From Solirubrobacterales bacterium (GTDB lineage: Bacteria; Actinomycetota; Thermoleophilia; Solirubrobacterales; 70-9), in contig JAJNAZ010000001.1 of assembly GCA_021155855.1 (NCBI GenBank), forward strand, positions 186,001 to 250,000: a stretch of DNA of 64,000 nucleotides, in the 5' to 3' direction. Below the pieces are notes generated by a model. The model made no database searches. It was not told the DNA's origin and worked only from the letters and a program-made list of their open reading frames with translations. Positions 45,102-53,508 of this stretch are shown here, one piece after another. Positions within the stretch are counted from its first letter, which is position 1. Every line of letters begins with the position of its first letter. Position numbers and translations under genes: made by a program.

Positions 45102-46814
45102 CTACGCCGCCCTTCGGGCACGCTCCGCTCGGCGCAGGCCCGCCACCCACTCAGCGGGGTCGATCTCTCCCTCGATCAGGGCGGCTAGCCCCTCGAGGCT
45201 CGGGGCTTCGACCCCCGCCGCGGCGACCGTCTCGGCGATCAGCGGCACCGAGTCGAGCGCCTCGGAAGCCTGGCCGATGCGGCTCTCGATCTTTTCCACC
45301 GCGACACCGGCGCCGAGCAGCTCGCCCGCCTGGCGGTTGCGGCTCTTCGGGGCGAGCACGGTCGCCGTCAGGTCACCGACCCCGGCGAGCCCGGCGAAGG
45401 TCTCCAGCCGCGCCCCGCGGACGAGCCCGAACTCCACGCACTCCCGCCAGACCCCGGCGGCGGCGATCCCGGCGGCGTTGAGGCCGAAGCGCTGGGCCGC
45501 GGCGGCGGCGAGCACGGCAGCGTTCTTCGACGCGCCCGCGACCTCGACCCCCGCGACGTCGTCGGTCCGCTCGCAGACCAGGCCGGCGCGATCGAAGACC
45601 TCGCCCAGCATCGTGCGCAGGTCGGCGTCGGCGCTTCCGAGCACCAGTGCCGCCATCCCCGCGACCGCCTCGCGGGCGTGTGCCGGGCCGCCGAGCGAGG
45701 CGATCGCGCGAGCGCGGACGCGCTCGGAGACATAGTCGTGTGGCAGCGCTCCCATCGGCTGGACGAAGCCCTTCGACAGCAGCAGCACCGATGCACGCGA
45801 GCCGATCCGATCGCCGAGCCCGCCGACCACGTTCGGCAGCGCCTTCGACGGCACCGCGAGGCAGACCAAATCGCAGCCGGCGAGTTCGATCTCGGCGGCT
45901 CGCTTGACCTCGAGGCCGTCCGGCAGCTTCACACCCGCCAGGTAGCTCGCGTTCTCCCCCTGCCTCAGGATCTCGTGGGCCTTCTCCTCGGTGCGGGTGC
46001 CGAGCGCGACCTCGAGCCCGCCGCGGGCAAGCAGGACGGCGACCGTGGTCCCCCAGCTCCCGGCACCGATCACCGCCGCCTTGCGCAGCGGCGGCAGGCC
46101 GCCGAGCCACTCCCACTGCAGCTCGATGTTGGGCCAGATGCGATCGGTGACCGTCGCCGCGAGCCCCGACGAGTGCCGCTCGGTGTGCGGGAAGGCCATC
46201 GGCCTGCCGGCGCGCAGTTTCACCTTGCGGGGGCGGATGCGCCACCCGCGCCGGACCTGATCGGAGCCCTGGACGGCGACAGGGAGCACCGCCGCCCCGG
46301 TCTCGAGTGCCAGCCTGCCGACCCCCCGCTTCGGCCGCCCCAGCGAACCGGTTCGGATCCGGGTGCCCTCGGGGAAGATGACCACCGTGCCGCCGCGCGC
46401 GAGGATCAGTCGGGCTGTTTCCATGGCCGTCTCGTCCGACTGCCCGCGGCGGATCGGAAAGGCGCCCAGCCGGGAGAGGATCCAGCCGCACCAGCGCTTC
46501 TCGAACAGCTCCACCTTGGCGACGAACTGCATCCGCCGGCGCCACGGCAACAGCACCCCGATCACGAACGGGTCGAGGAAGCTGCGGTGGTTGGAGGCGA
46601 CGATCATCCCGCCCCGCATGCGAGCGTGTTCGCGCCCGGTCCGCTGGAGCCGGAACCAGGCCAGGAACACCGGCATGAGCACGGCGCGGGCGAGGTAGTA
46701 GAGGGTGCGGTTGGTACCGCGGCGACGAGCGTAGGCGTGGTAGCGCTCGAAGCGCTCCCGGCTGATCACCTCGTCGCTGCGCGGCGGCGCGGAGCGCCGC
46801 GGACCCTCGTGCAT
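45102..46814 (-). CDS. Fusion of acylglycerol-phosphate acyltransferase (PlsC-like) and glycerol-3-phosphate dehydrogenase (GpsA)
   Basis: One 570-residue frame joins two enzymes of phospholipid synthesis. Residues about 40-235 are a PlsC-type acyltransferase with NHxxxxD as N75-HRSFL-D81 and PEGTR (148-152). Residues about 242-570 are a complete NAD(P)-dependent glycerol-3-phosphate dehydrogenase with GAGSWGTT (250-257), catalytic K430 in GASKNAAVL, GVGDLTAT and SRNRQAGELL. GpsA makes glycerol-3-phosphate, the backbone later acylated. No stop or internal ribosome site separates the halves. ATG 46814 is preferred to GTG 46832. The two activities are sequential in the pathway but not adjacent steps. 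Confidence 0.92.
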   Translation of the reverse strand: MHEGPRRSAPPRSDEVISRERFERYHAYARRRGTNRTLYYLARAVLMPVFLAWFRLQRTGREHARMRGGMIVASNHRSFLDPFVIGVLLPWRRRMQFVAKVELFEKRWCGWILSRLGAFPIRRGQSDETAMETARLILARGGTVVIFPEGTRIRTGSLGRPKRGVGRLALETGAAVLPVAVQGSDQVRRGWRIRPRKVKLRAGRPMAFPHTERHSSGLAATVTDRIWPNIELQWEWLGGLPPLRKAAVIGAGSWGTTVAVLLARGGLEVALGTRTEEKAHEILRQGENASYLAGVKLPDGLEVKRAAEIELAGCDLVCLAVPSKALPNVVGGLGDRIGSRASVLLLSKGFVQPMGALPHDYVSERVRARAIASLGGPAHAREAVAGMAALVLGSADADLRTMLGEVFDRAGLVCERTDDVAGVEVAGASKNAAVLAAAAAQRFGLNAAGIAAAGVWRECVEFGLVRGARLETFAGLAGVGDLTATVLAPKSRNRQAGELLGAGVAVEKIESRIGQASEALDSVPLIAETVAAAGVEAPSLEGLAALIEGEIDPAEWVAGLRRAERARRAA

Positions 46815-46878
46815 GCATGTGCCTACACGCACACGCGCGCGGCGTTACTGCCTGCAGGCGCGCAGCCGGCGAGCCGGG

Positions 46879-47886
46879 TTACCAGGCCGACTCGATCAGC
46901 TCGCGGATCGCAGCCGCGTCGGGAGGATTCGGCGTCCTGGAGAGCTCCTTGCGAGCGAGGATCCCCTTGACCGCATCGTCGATGCGGTCGTGGTCGGCGC
47001 CGAGCTCCGAGAGCCGCCGAGGCCCGCCGCCGAGCTCCTCGATTCGGGCCATGAGGCCGGCCTGCTTGGTGCCCAGTGCCCGAGCCAGCGCGGTCATCTG
47101 CTTGCTCGCCCGCGATCGCATCGCCTCCATCGTCCCCGGCAACATGGTCGCGTTCGTCTCCGCGTGCGGGATCCAGAACACGCGTACCAGCGTCTGGCAG
47201 ACGACGTGATGGATCGCGAACAGGGCCGAGTCGAGTCCGTAGGCACAGAGGACCGAGCCGAGCGCCAGCTGGGCCGGTTCGCGCTCGGCGCGCTCGGTAT
47301 CCAGCGCCTTCGCAAGCAGGGTCGCGCCGCGCAGGGCCGTCATCGTCGAGACCGGATTGGTGAGCGGCGTGTAAAGCGAGTCGGCGCCATGCGCGAGCGC
47401 GTTCATCGCGCTCGCCCGCAAGCGCCGCTCCGGCAAGGTCACCATCACCGGCGGGTCGGCGAGCACGAGCTGCGGGCGCACCAGTCCGGCCGCCGCCTCG
47501 TGCTCGTCCGGGAGCCGGTGGATGCGGGTCATCTCGGCGCCGGAGAGCGTCGTCGGCAGCCCCGCGACCCGGCGTCCGCGCACGGCGGCGATCGCCTTCG
47601 CGGCGTCGATCACCCGGCCGCCGCCGAGCGCGACCAGGTCGCCGTCGCCCGCGTCCGCGATCAGGCGGGCGGCGACCTCGTTCACCGGTCCCGGCGGCAC
47701 GTGGTGAAAGCGCGAGGCATCCTCGGCAAGCGCAACCGGAGCCGCCCCCATCGCCCGCTCGGTGGTCAGCAGCTCGTAGCGCTCGAACCGGTTCTCGGCG
47801 AGAAGCTCCGGCGAGTCGGCGATAACCCCGGCGCGGAAGTGGATCGTCCGCTCCCCATCGCGCCAGGTGAACTCCGTCTCACTCAA
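46879..47886 (-). CDS. Iron-containing alcohol dehydrogenase / maleylacetate reductase-like protein
   Basis: The 335-residue protein of the Fe-ADH family has the cofactor motif GGGRVIDAAKAIA (about 90), LPTTLSGAEMTR, and the metal-ligand helices NALAHGADSLY and AIHHVVCQTLVR. Maleylacetate reductase is the best guess from AIHHVVCQTL; dehydroquinate-type relatives are possible. TTG 47886 starts 2 nt behind the tRNA-Thr gene; no other standard start gives full length. If RNase Z or E cuts after the tRNA, the mRNA would begin almost at its start codon. Confidence 0.83.
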   Translation of the reverse strand: MSETEFTWRDGERTIHFRAGVIADSPELLAENRFERYELLTTERAMGAAPVALAEDASRFHHVPPGPVNEVAARLIADAGDGDLVALGGGRVIDAAKAIAAVRGRRVAGLPTTLSGAEMTRIHRLPDEHEAAAGLVRPQLVLADPPVMVTLPERRLRASAMNALAHGADSLYTPLTNPVSTMTALRGATLLAKALDTERAEREPAQLALGSVLCAYGLDSALFAIHHVVCQTLVRVFWIPHAETNATMLPGTMEAMRSRASKQMTALARALGTKQAGLMARIEELGGGPRRLSELGADHDRIDDAVKGILARKELSRTPNPPDAAAIRELIESAW

Positions 47887-47887
47887 G

Positions 47888-47960
47888 AGCCCGGAGTGGG
47901 ACTCGAACCCACAACCTTTCGCTTACAAGGCGAATGCTCCACCAGTTGAGCTATCCGGGC
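47888..47960 (-). tRNA. tRNA-Thr (anticodon TGT)
   Basis: The cloverleaf closes: acceptor GCCCGGA/TCCGGGC, D-arm with TAGCTCAACTGGTGGAGC, anticodon stem TTCGC/GCGAA around loop CTTGTAA (anticodon TGT), and T-arm GTGGGTTCGAGTCCCAC. The discriminator base is T and CCA is not encoded. It lies just after sigH and directly before the Fe-ADH gene. Confidence 0.97.
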
Positions 47961-47973
47961 GGGTGGCCTGCTC

Positions 47974-47979
47974 AATGTA
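47974..47979 (-). promoter_or_regulatory. Candidate -10 for tRNA-Thr
   Basis: TACATT on the minus strand lies 13 nt before the mature tRNA 5' end, which would leave a short 5' leader for RNase P. No matching -35 is obvious. Confidence 0.35.
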
Positions 47980-48067
47980 CGCGGTGATGCGGAGCGTGGG
48001 TGGGGCCGGGTGTGGTGGCCGGTCCGGCACGATCAGCCCCGACTCGGCCCGCCTCCCCTGCTGCCCG

Positions 48068-48092
48068 ATCCGCGCCGCACGGCGCGGCGGAT
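48068..48092 (-). terminator. Hairpin after sigH, possible terminator
   Basis: Directly behind the sigH stop the minus strand can fold CCGCGCC around GTGC with GGCGCGG, flanked by ATCCG/CGGAT with a bulge. There is no T-run, so a factor-dependent or weak terminator is possible. Confidence 0.4.
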
Positions 48093-48794
48093 CTAGACCA
48101 GCACCTCGCGTCCCGAGATGTGCGCGGCGACCTTGCGCTTGACGCGCTGCAGCGCGTTGTCGACCGTCTTCGTGTCGCATTCGAGCCGTTCGCCGATCTG
48201 CTCGTAGGAATAGCCGTCGAGATAGAGCGCGAGGACACGGCTCTCGAGCTCCGAGAGCACGCTCGACAGGCAGGAGACGAGCGCCTTGAGCTCCTCGCTG
48301 GCGATCACCCGCTCCGAGGGCTCCTCCGAGATCGCCCCCGGCAGGATCTCCTCCAGTGTCGTCTCGGCCTCGCCCGACGCCGCCGGCGACTGGGCGAAGG
48401 AGACGTACTGGTTGAGTGGCGCGTGCTTGTTGCGGCTCGCGGTCTTGACTGCGGTGATGATCTGGCGGGTGATGCAGAGCTCGGCGAAGTTGCGAAAGCT
48501 CGACTCACGGTCGGAGCGGAAGTCGCGAATCGCCTTGTAGAGGCCGACGAGACCTTCCTGGATGAGGTCCTCGGAATCACCGCCGAGCAGGAAATAGGAG
48601 GACGCCTTGAGCCGGACGAAGCCGCGGTAGCGCTTGACGATCCGCTCGTAGGCGTTGGCGCTGCCGCGCTTGGCCAGCGCGACCAGATACGTGTCCTCAA
48701 GCTCCGGTTGAGAGTCAGCTCGGCGCGCGTTGTTGTGGGCGCCGGCGAGGGCGGGCATCGGTGTTGATGCGAATTCCTGGGTAGGCACGGCCAC
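48093..48794 (-). CDS. sigH: RNA polymerase sigma factor, SigH/sigma-30 family
   Basis: The 233-residue sigma factor resembles Bacillus SigH: region 2 with AYERIVKRYRGFVRLKASSYFLLGGDSEDLIQEG and FAELCITRQIITAVKTASRNKH, and region 4 with ELESRVLALYLDGYSYEQIGERLECDTKTVDNALQRVKRK. GTG 48794 is preceded by GGAGG. The order cysS-rlmB-sigH matches the Firmicutes locus; here tRNA-Thr follows. It has its own promoter within a roughly 220-bp leader region. Confidence 0.93.
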   Translation of the reverse strand: MAVPTQEFASTPMPALAGAHNNARRADSQPELEDTYLVALAKRGSANAYERIVKRYRGFVRLKASSYFLLGGDSEDLIQEGLVGLYKAIRDFRSDRESSFRNFAELCITRQIITAVKTASRNKHAPLNQYVSFAQSPAASGEAETTLEEILPGAISEEPSERVIASEELKALVSCLSSVLSELESRVLALYLDGYSYEQIGERLECDTKTVDNALQRVKRKVAAHISGREVLV

Positions 48795-49017
48795 TGGTCC
48801 TCCATCGGTTGAATTGGAACCTGTGGCGCCGCGTACCTCCCGATAGGGCGCCTCTCCTCGGGTGTCAGCGGGTCGGAGCTCGACCTTTAGTTCACCCTTA
48901 TGCGCGGCAGTCTAAGCCCACCGGCATAGTTCTGTCAACCTGCGCTTCACGCGGCGCAAGATCCGTTGCAGATTCGGGGCTCCGTCCGGCGCCGTCGCTA
49001 GTGCCCGCCGGGGCGCG
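48795..49017 (-). other. sigH leader region
   Basis: A leader of about 105 nt separates the promoter from the sigH start. It contains a GGCGCC pair (about 48823 and 48855) that could form a hairpin near the ribosome site. No coding sequence of note is seen. Confidence 0.5.
48909..48938 (-). promoter_or_regulatory. sigH promoter, TTGACA-N18-TAGACT
   Basis: A perfect -35 TTGACA (48938-48933) and -10 TAGACT (48914-48909) with an 18-bp spacer. It is the best sigma70-type promoter in the window after that of hsp20 and gives sigH an entry point independent of cysS-rlmB. Confidence 0.8.
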
Positions 49018-49677
49018 CTACACGCGACCGCGCTGGCGGGCGGACTCGAACAGCAACGCCGCGGCCGCGGCGGAGACGTTCAGTGACGCGACCCTCCCGC
49101 GCACCGGGATCGAGATCAGCCGATCACAACTCGCCGCCACCCGGCGGCGCAGGCCCTTGCCCTCGCTGCCGAGCACGAGCACGACCTTGCCGGTCAGATC
49201 GGTCTGGGTGTAGGGGGCCTCGGCGCCGGCCTCGGCGCCGTAGTTCCAGGCGCCGGCATCCTTCGCCCGCGCGAGCCAATCGGCGAGGTTTTGGACCCGC
49301 GCCACCGGCAGATGCTCGACGGCGCCCGCGGAGGCCTTGCAGGCGGCCGGTGTGATCGAGGCCGAGCGCCGGGCCGGGATCACCACCCCGGTCGCGCCCG
49401 CGGCCTCGGCGGAGCGGCACACGGCGCCGAGGTTGTGCGGGTCCTGGACCTGATCGAGCGCGACAACCAGCGCCTCGGGTGGCTCGAGCAGGGCGGCGGC
49501 CTCGGCATACGGATACGGGTCGACCTCCGCGACGACGCCCTGATGGTTCGGCGAGCCCGCGAGTCGCGTGAGCTCGGATGGGTCGATCTCGGCGCTGGTC
49601 CAGACGCGGCGCACTCGCCGGCGGCCGCGCTTGGCCTCCGCCACCGGGCGCCGCCCGTAGACGATCTCGGCGGTCAC
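49018..49677 (-). CDS. rlmB: 23S rRNA 2'-O-methyltransferase RlmB/TrmH family
   Basis: A SPOUT-class methyltransferase of 219 residues: N-terminal substrate domain, then LDQVQDPHNLGAVCRSAEAAG, VLVLGSEGKGLRR and the C-terminal knot ISIPVRGRVASLNVSAAAA. The knot motifs assign it to the RlmB/TrmH family; the target ribose is likely in 23S rRNA. GTG 49677 overlaps the cysS stop (GTGA). Confidence 0.92.
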   Translation of the reverse strand: MTAEIVYGRRPVAEAKRGRRRVRRVWTSAEIDPSELTRLAGSPNHQGVVAEVDPYPYAEAAALLEPPEALVVALDQVQDPHNLGAVCRSAEAAGATGVVIPARRSASITPAACKASAGAVEHLPVARVQNLADWLARAKDAGAWNYGAEAGAEAPYTQTDLTGKVVLVLGSEGKGLRRRVAASCDRLISIPVRGRVASLNVSAAAAALLFESARQRGRV

Positions 49678-51032
49678 GGCCGTCGCAGCAGCCGTGCGCC
49701 GTCCGGTGTATCGCGCACCAGCCAGCCGCGCTCCTCGAGCCGATCCCGGATCTCGTCGGCGAGGTCGAAGTCCCGTGCGGCCCGGGCCCGCTCTCGCTCC
49801 GCGAGCAGGAGCTTCGAGTCGCGATCGACCGACTCCTCGACCCGGGCCAGCGACTCGAGCCCGATGATCTCCAACAGCTCCTCGATCACGGCGTGGGCGC
49901 CGGGAAGCGGGCGGCGATGGCCCTCGGCGACGAGGTCGTAGAGGACCGCGACCGCACGCGGCGTGTTGAAGTCGTCCGCGAGCGCCGAGAGGAATTCCTC
50001 CCGTGCCTCGACGACCTCGGGATCGTCGGGCCCGTCCGCCCGCTCGACCTCGCGAAAGAAGTCGCGGACGCGCTCATTGCTGGCCCGCGCCTGCGCGAGC
50101 GCCTGCTCGCCGAAGGAGAGCGGCTGGCGATAGTGACCCGAGATCAAAAAGCCGATCACCGCCTCGGGGCCGAAGCGCTCGATCGCCTCGTGGAGCATGA
50201 ATACGTTGCCGACCGACTTCGCCATCTTCGCCTCGGGGCCGGTAAGGACCATCCCGTTGTGCATCCAAATCCGCGCCAGCGGCCGACCCCGGGCCGCCTC
50301 GGTCTGGGCGATCTCGTTCTCGTGGTGGGGGAAGATGAGATCCGACCCACCGCCGTGGATCGCGAAATCGACCCCGAGCAGCTTCTCGGCCATCGCCGAG
50401 CATTCGATGTGCCAGCCGGGCCTACCCTCCCCCCACGGCGACGGCCAGGCCACGTCCTCCCCCTCCTTGCGCGCCTTCCAGAGCGCGAAGTCGAGCGGAT
50501 CCTCCTTCAGCCGCGCGGTTCCCGCCTCCTCACCCTGGTCCATCTCCGCCGGGTCGCGATTCGAGAGCTTGCCGTAGCCGACGAAGCTGCGGACGCGGAA
50601 GTAGACGTCACCACTCGACTCGTACGCGTGCCCGGCCTCGATCAGGGTTTCGATCAGGGCGACGATCTCGGGGATCGTCTCGGTGGCGAGCGGCTCCGCG
50701 TCGGGGCGGCCAAGCCCGAGCGCCTCGGTGTCCTCGAGGTAGAGCCGCGTCATCTCCTCCGCATGCGCGGCCGAATCCACTCCTAGCTCGCGGGCGGCGT
50801 CGTAGATCTTGTCGTTGACGTCGGTGACGTTGATCACCAGCGACGGCTGATAGCCCTGATGGGCGAGGAAGCGCCGCAGGAGCATGAAGATCACGAACGG
50901 TCGGGCGTTGCCGACGTGGATGCGCGAGTAGACGGTCGGGCCGCAGGCATAGATGCCGACCTGCGGCGGATCGCCCGCCTCGAGCGCCGTCACATCGCCG
51001 CCGAGCGTGTCCTTGATCCTCACCTCGCGCAC
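49674..51032 (-). CDS. cysS: Cysteinyl-tRNA synthetase
   Basis: Charges tRNA-Cys. The 452-residue class Ia enzyme has the zinc/cysteine site at YACGPTVYSRIHVGNAR (with HIGH as HVGN), the GWHIECSAMA block, HHENEIAQ and the KMSKS motif as KMAKS. The length is typical. TAGCAT (51039-51044) stands 6 nt before the GTG start. In many Actinobacteria ispF lies directly upstream; here about 6.5 kb separate them. Confidence 0.97.
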   Translation of the reverse strand: MREVRIKDTLGGDVTALEAGDPPQVGIYACGPTVYSRIHVGNARPFVIFMLLRRFLAHQGYQPSLVINVTDVNDKIYDAARELGVDSAAHAEEMTRLYLEDTEALGLGRPDAEPLATETIPEIVALIETLIEAGHAYESSGDVYFRVRSFVGYGKLSNRDPAEMDQGEEAGTARLKEDPLDFALWKARKEGEDVAWPSPWGEGRPGWHIECSAMAEKLLGVDFAIHGGGSDLIFPHHENEIAQTEAARGRPLARIWMHNGMVLTGPEAKMAKSVGNVFMLHEAIERFGPEAVIGFLISGHYRQPLSFGEQALAQARASNERVRDFFREVERADGPDDPEVVEAREEFLSALADDFNTPRAVAVLYDLVAEGHRRPLPGAHAVIEELLEIIGLESLARVEESVDRDSKLLLAERERARAARDFDLADEIRDRLEERGWLVRDTPDGARLLRRP

Positions 51033-51169
51033 GTTGCGATGCTATGCGGCACGAGCCGCTCGTGGGGCGCGGCTCGCCGGCGCCCGATCGGACCCGATCG
51101 ACGCTATTTGCAGCTTGCCCCCGGTGCCCCGGCGGAGGCGCCCGATCCGGCCGTTAACGTGGCGCGGCG

Positions 51170-52462
51170 ATGGGCAGGGCAGACGCGCAGGCGGCGACCG
51201 CCTCGCTGAAGGATCAGCGTCGGCGGCGAGTCAAGCGGGTATTCGCTGAGCTCCCGGGGCGCTATCTCGGGGCCGCCGCCGACTTCGACGCGACCTTCCA
51301 GATCCGGCTCGGCGACGTCGGTCGCACCTGGGAGGTGCGCGCCCATGGCTCGCGCTGTGACGTCCACCCCTCCCTGACCCGCGACCCGGACGTCGTCATC
51401 GGCACCGACGCCTCCACCTGGCTGGCACTACGCGACGGGCGCATGTCGGGCCTCGACGCTTTCGCCGAGGGCCGTCTCTACGCCCGCGGCGATCTCGACC
51501 TCGCGCTCGGGTTCGAGGGTTTGTTCCGCCTTCCCGGGGAGCGCGACCCGCTGCTGCGAATCACCGCGACCGAGACAGCCGCGGGCAGGATCACCACACT
51601 GGTCGCCGGGGACGGGCCCCGGCAGGTCCTCTGCCTGCACGGGCTGGGCGCGAACAAGGCGTCCTTCTTCGAGACGGTCGCCGCGCTGGCGCCCGACTGC
51701 ACCGTGCACGCGCTCGACCTTCCCGGGTTCGGCTCGTCCGCGAAGCCCGCGCGGGCCCCCTACAACGCACTCTGGTTCGCCGCCGCGGTCCAAAGCTACA
51801 TGGACGCGATGGCGATCGACGAGGCGCACCTGGTCGGGAACTCGATGGGCGGGCGGATTGCGCTCGAGGTCGCGTTCGTCGCCCCGGCGCGGGTCGCGAG
51901 CCTCAGCCTGCTCGCCCCCGCGCTCGCCTTCCGGCGCCGCCGTGAGCTCGTGCCGCTGGTGCGCTTGCTGCGCCCGGAGCTGGCTGCGATCCCGCATCCA
52001 CTGCGCACCGCCACCGTCCGCGAGCAGCTCCGGGGTCTGTTCGCCCGGCCCGAGCGGCTCGACCCCGCCGCCGCCGAGATCGCCGTCAACGAGTTCTGCC
52101 GCACCTACCGCTCGCGGGCGGCGCGGGTGGCGTTCTTCGCCGCCGCGCGGAACATCTATCTGGAAGAGCCACACGGCGCGGACGGCTTCTACGCCCGGCT
52201 CGCCGGACTCGAGCCCCCGGCCCTGTTCATCTGGGGCGATCGAGACCGGATCGTTCCAGCGGCCTTCGCTCGCCACGTCGAGCGCGCGTGCCCGCGGTCG
52301 TGCCAGGTCGTCCTCGCCGAGTGTGGCCACGCTCCCCAGGTCGAGCTCGCGGAGCGAACCAATCGGCTGGTCCGGGATCAGATCGAGTCGTGCGCGCCGG
52401 GGGCCGCGGTGGCACCCCCGCGGCGGCTGGCGGACGCGATCGGCCGGCGCGCCGCGGTCTGA
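51170..52462 (+). CDS. SCP2-like sterol-carrier domain fused to alpha/beta hydrolase
   Basis: The 430-residue protein has an N-terminal SCP2 lipid-binding domain (about 40-125: FQIRLGDVGRTWEVRAHG, LALRDGRMSGLDAFAEGRLYARGDLDLAL) and a C-terminal alpha/beta hydrolase (about 145-415) with the oxyanion strand VLCLHGLGANK, nucleophile S225 in VGNSMGGR, an acid in WGDRDRIVP and the catalytic His in CGHAPQVE. A lipid ester may be carried and cleaved by one chain. TAACGT (51155-51160) lies 9 nt before the ATG. It opens the rightward lipid-related set. Confidence 0.88.
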   Translation: MGRADAQAATASLKDQRRRRVKRVFAELPGRYLGAAADFDATFQIRLGDVGRTWEVRAHGSRCDVHPSLTRDPDVVIGTDASTWLALRDGRMSGLDAFAEGRLYARGDLDLALGFEGLFRLPGERDPLLRITATETAAGRITTLVAGDGPRQVLCLHGLGANKASFFETVAALAPDCTVHALDLPGFGSSAKPARAPYNALWFAAAVQSYMDAMAIDEAHLVGNSMGGRIALEVAFVAPARVASLSLLAPALAFRRRRELVPLVRLLRPELAAIPHPLRTATVREQLRGLFARPERLDPAAAEIAVNEFCRTYRSRAARVAFFAAARNIYLEEPHGADGFYARLAGLEPPALFIWGDRDRIVPAAFARHVERACPRSCQVVLAECGHAPQVELAERTNRLVRDQIESCAPGAAVAPPRRLADAIGRRAAV

Positions 52463-52500
52463 TCCGACCACCTTGCCCTGGTGCACATAGAATCGCGTCG

Positions 52501-53508
52501 ATGGCTGATCCGGCGATTCTCGCCGAGCGGGCGAAGAAGAATGGTGGCGGCGAGGCCGGCGCGGGCGAGGGCTCGAGCTCCTTTGCGGAGCGGATGGCGC
52601 CGCTGGGAGTCGCCGGGGACGCATTCGCCCGGGTCGGCGGCGGGGTCGCCGACGCCGCGACGGCGGTCGCCGGAGGGATCGTGGGACGAGTCGGGCGCCG
52701 GATCGGCCAGGTCCTGAGCGCCGACCTCGACGACCGCGACCCCGACTACATCCGCGAGAACCTGCCCCTCTCCTGGCTCGCGGCGACGCTCTGGTATCGC
52801 GCCGAGGTGCGCAACATGGGCAACGTGCCCGAGCGGGGGGCGGTGCTACTGGTCGGCAACCACACCGGCGGCAACATGTCGCCCGAGGTGATCGTGCTGC
52901 CGCTGGCCTTCTCGACCTACTTCGGCGTCGAGCGGCCCTTCTACCAGCTCGCCCACAACCTCGTCCTCGCCTCCCCCCTGGGCCCGTTCCTGCGCCGCTA
53001 CGGCGCGATGCCGGCCTCGCACGAGCATGCGCGAGAGGCACTGCGCTCGGGGGCCGCCGTGCTCGTCTTCCCCGGCGGGGACTGGGAGGTCCACCGGCCG
53101 TCCTGGGAGGGCAACCGGGTCGACTTCGCCGGTCGCACGGGCTTCGTCAAGCTCGCCCTCTCGGAGAACGTCGAGATCGTTCCGGTGGTCACGATCGGCG
53201 GTCAGGAGACGGCGCTGTTCCTCAGCCGCGGCGCCTGGCTCGCGAAGCTGACCCGGGCGGACAGGCTGTTGCGGCTGAAGGTGATTCCTATTTCGCTCGC
53301 GCTTCCGTGGATTCTCAACGTCGGCGATCTGCTCGGCCATCTGCCGCTGCCGGCCAAGATCACGATCGAGGTGCTGCCGCCGATCGACCCGCACGAGCGC
53401 TTCGGTCACGAACCGGACCCCGACGAGGTCTACGAGCACGTCATCGGGGTGATGCAAGAGGCGCTCGACGGGCTCGCCGCAGAGCGCCGGTTTCCGGTGA
53501 TCGGCTGA
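52501..53508 (+). CDS. Lysophospholipid acyltransferase-like protein (LPLAT, MGAT-like)
   Basis: The 335-residue protein shows LPLAT features: VLLVGNHTGGNMSPEV instead of the usual NHxxxxD, and the downstream VFPGGDWEVHRPS. This NHxGG arrangement is seen in the MGAT-like clade; residues 1-90 are a low-complexity and helical lead. TAGAAT (52488-52493) stands 7 nt before the ATG, giving a leaderless start. The stop overlaps the next ATG (TGATG). The acyl acceptor is unknown. Confidence 0.85.
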   Translation: MADPAILAERAKKNGGGEAGAGEGSSSFAERMAPLGVAGDAFARVGGGVADAATAVAGGIVGRVGRRIGQVLSADLDDRDPDYIRENLPLSWLAATLWYRAEVRNMGNVPERGAVLLVGNHTGGNMSPEVIVLPLAFSTYFGVERPFYQLAHNLVLASPLGPFLRRYGAMPASHEHAREALRSGAAVLVFPGGDWEVHRPSWEGNRVDFAGRTGFVKLALSENVEIVPVVTIGGQETALFLSRGAWLAKLTRADRLLRLKVIPISLALPWILNVGDLLGHLPLPAKITIEVLPPIDPHERFGHEPDPDEVYEHVIGVMQEALDGLAAERRFPVIG

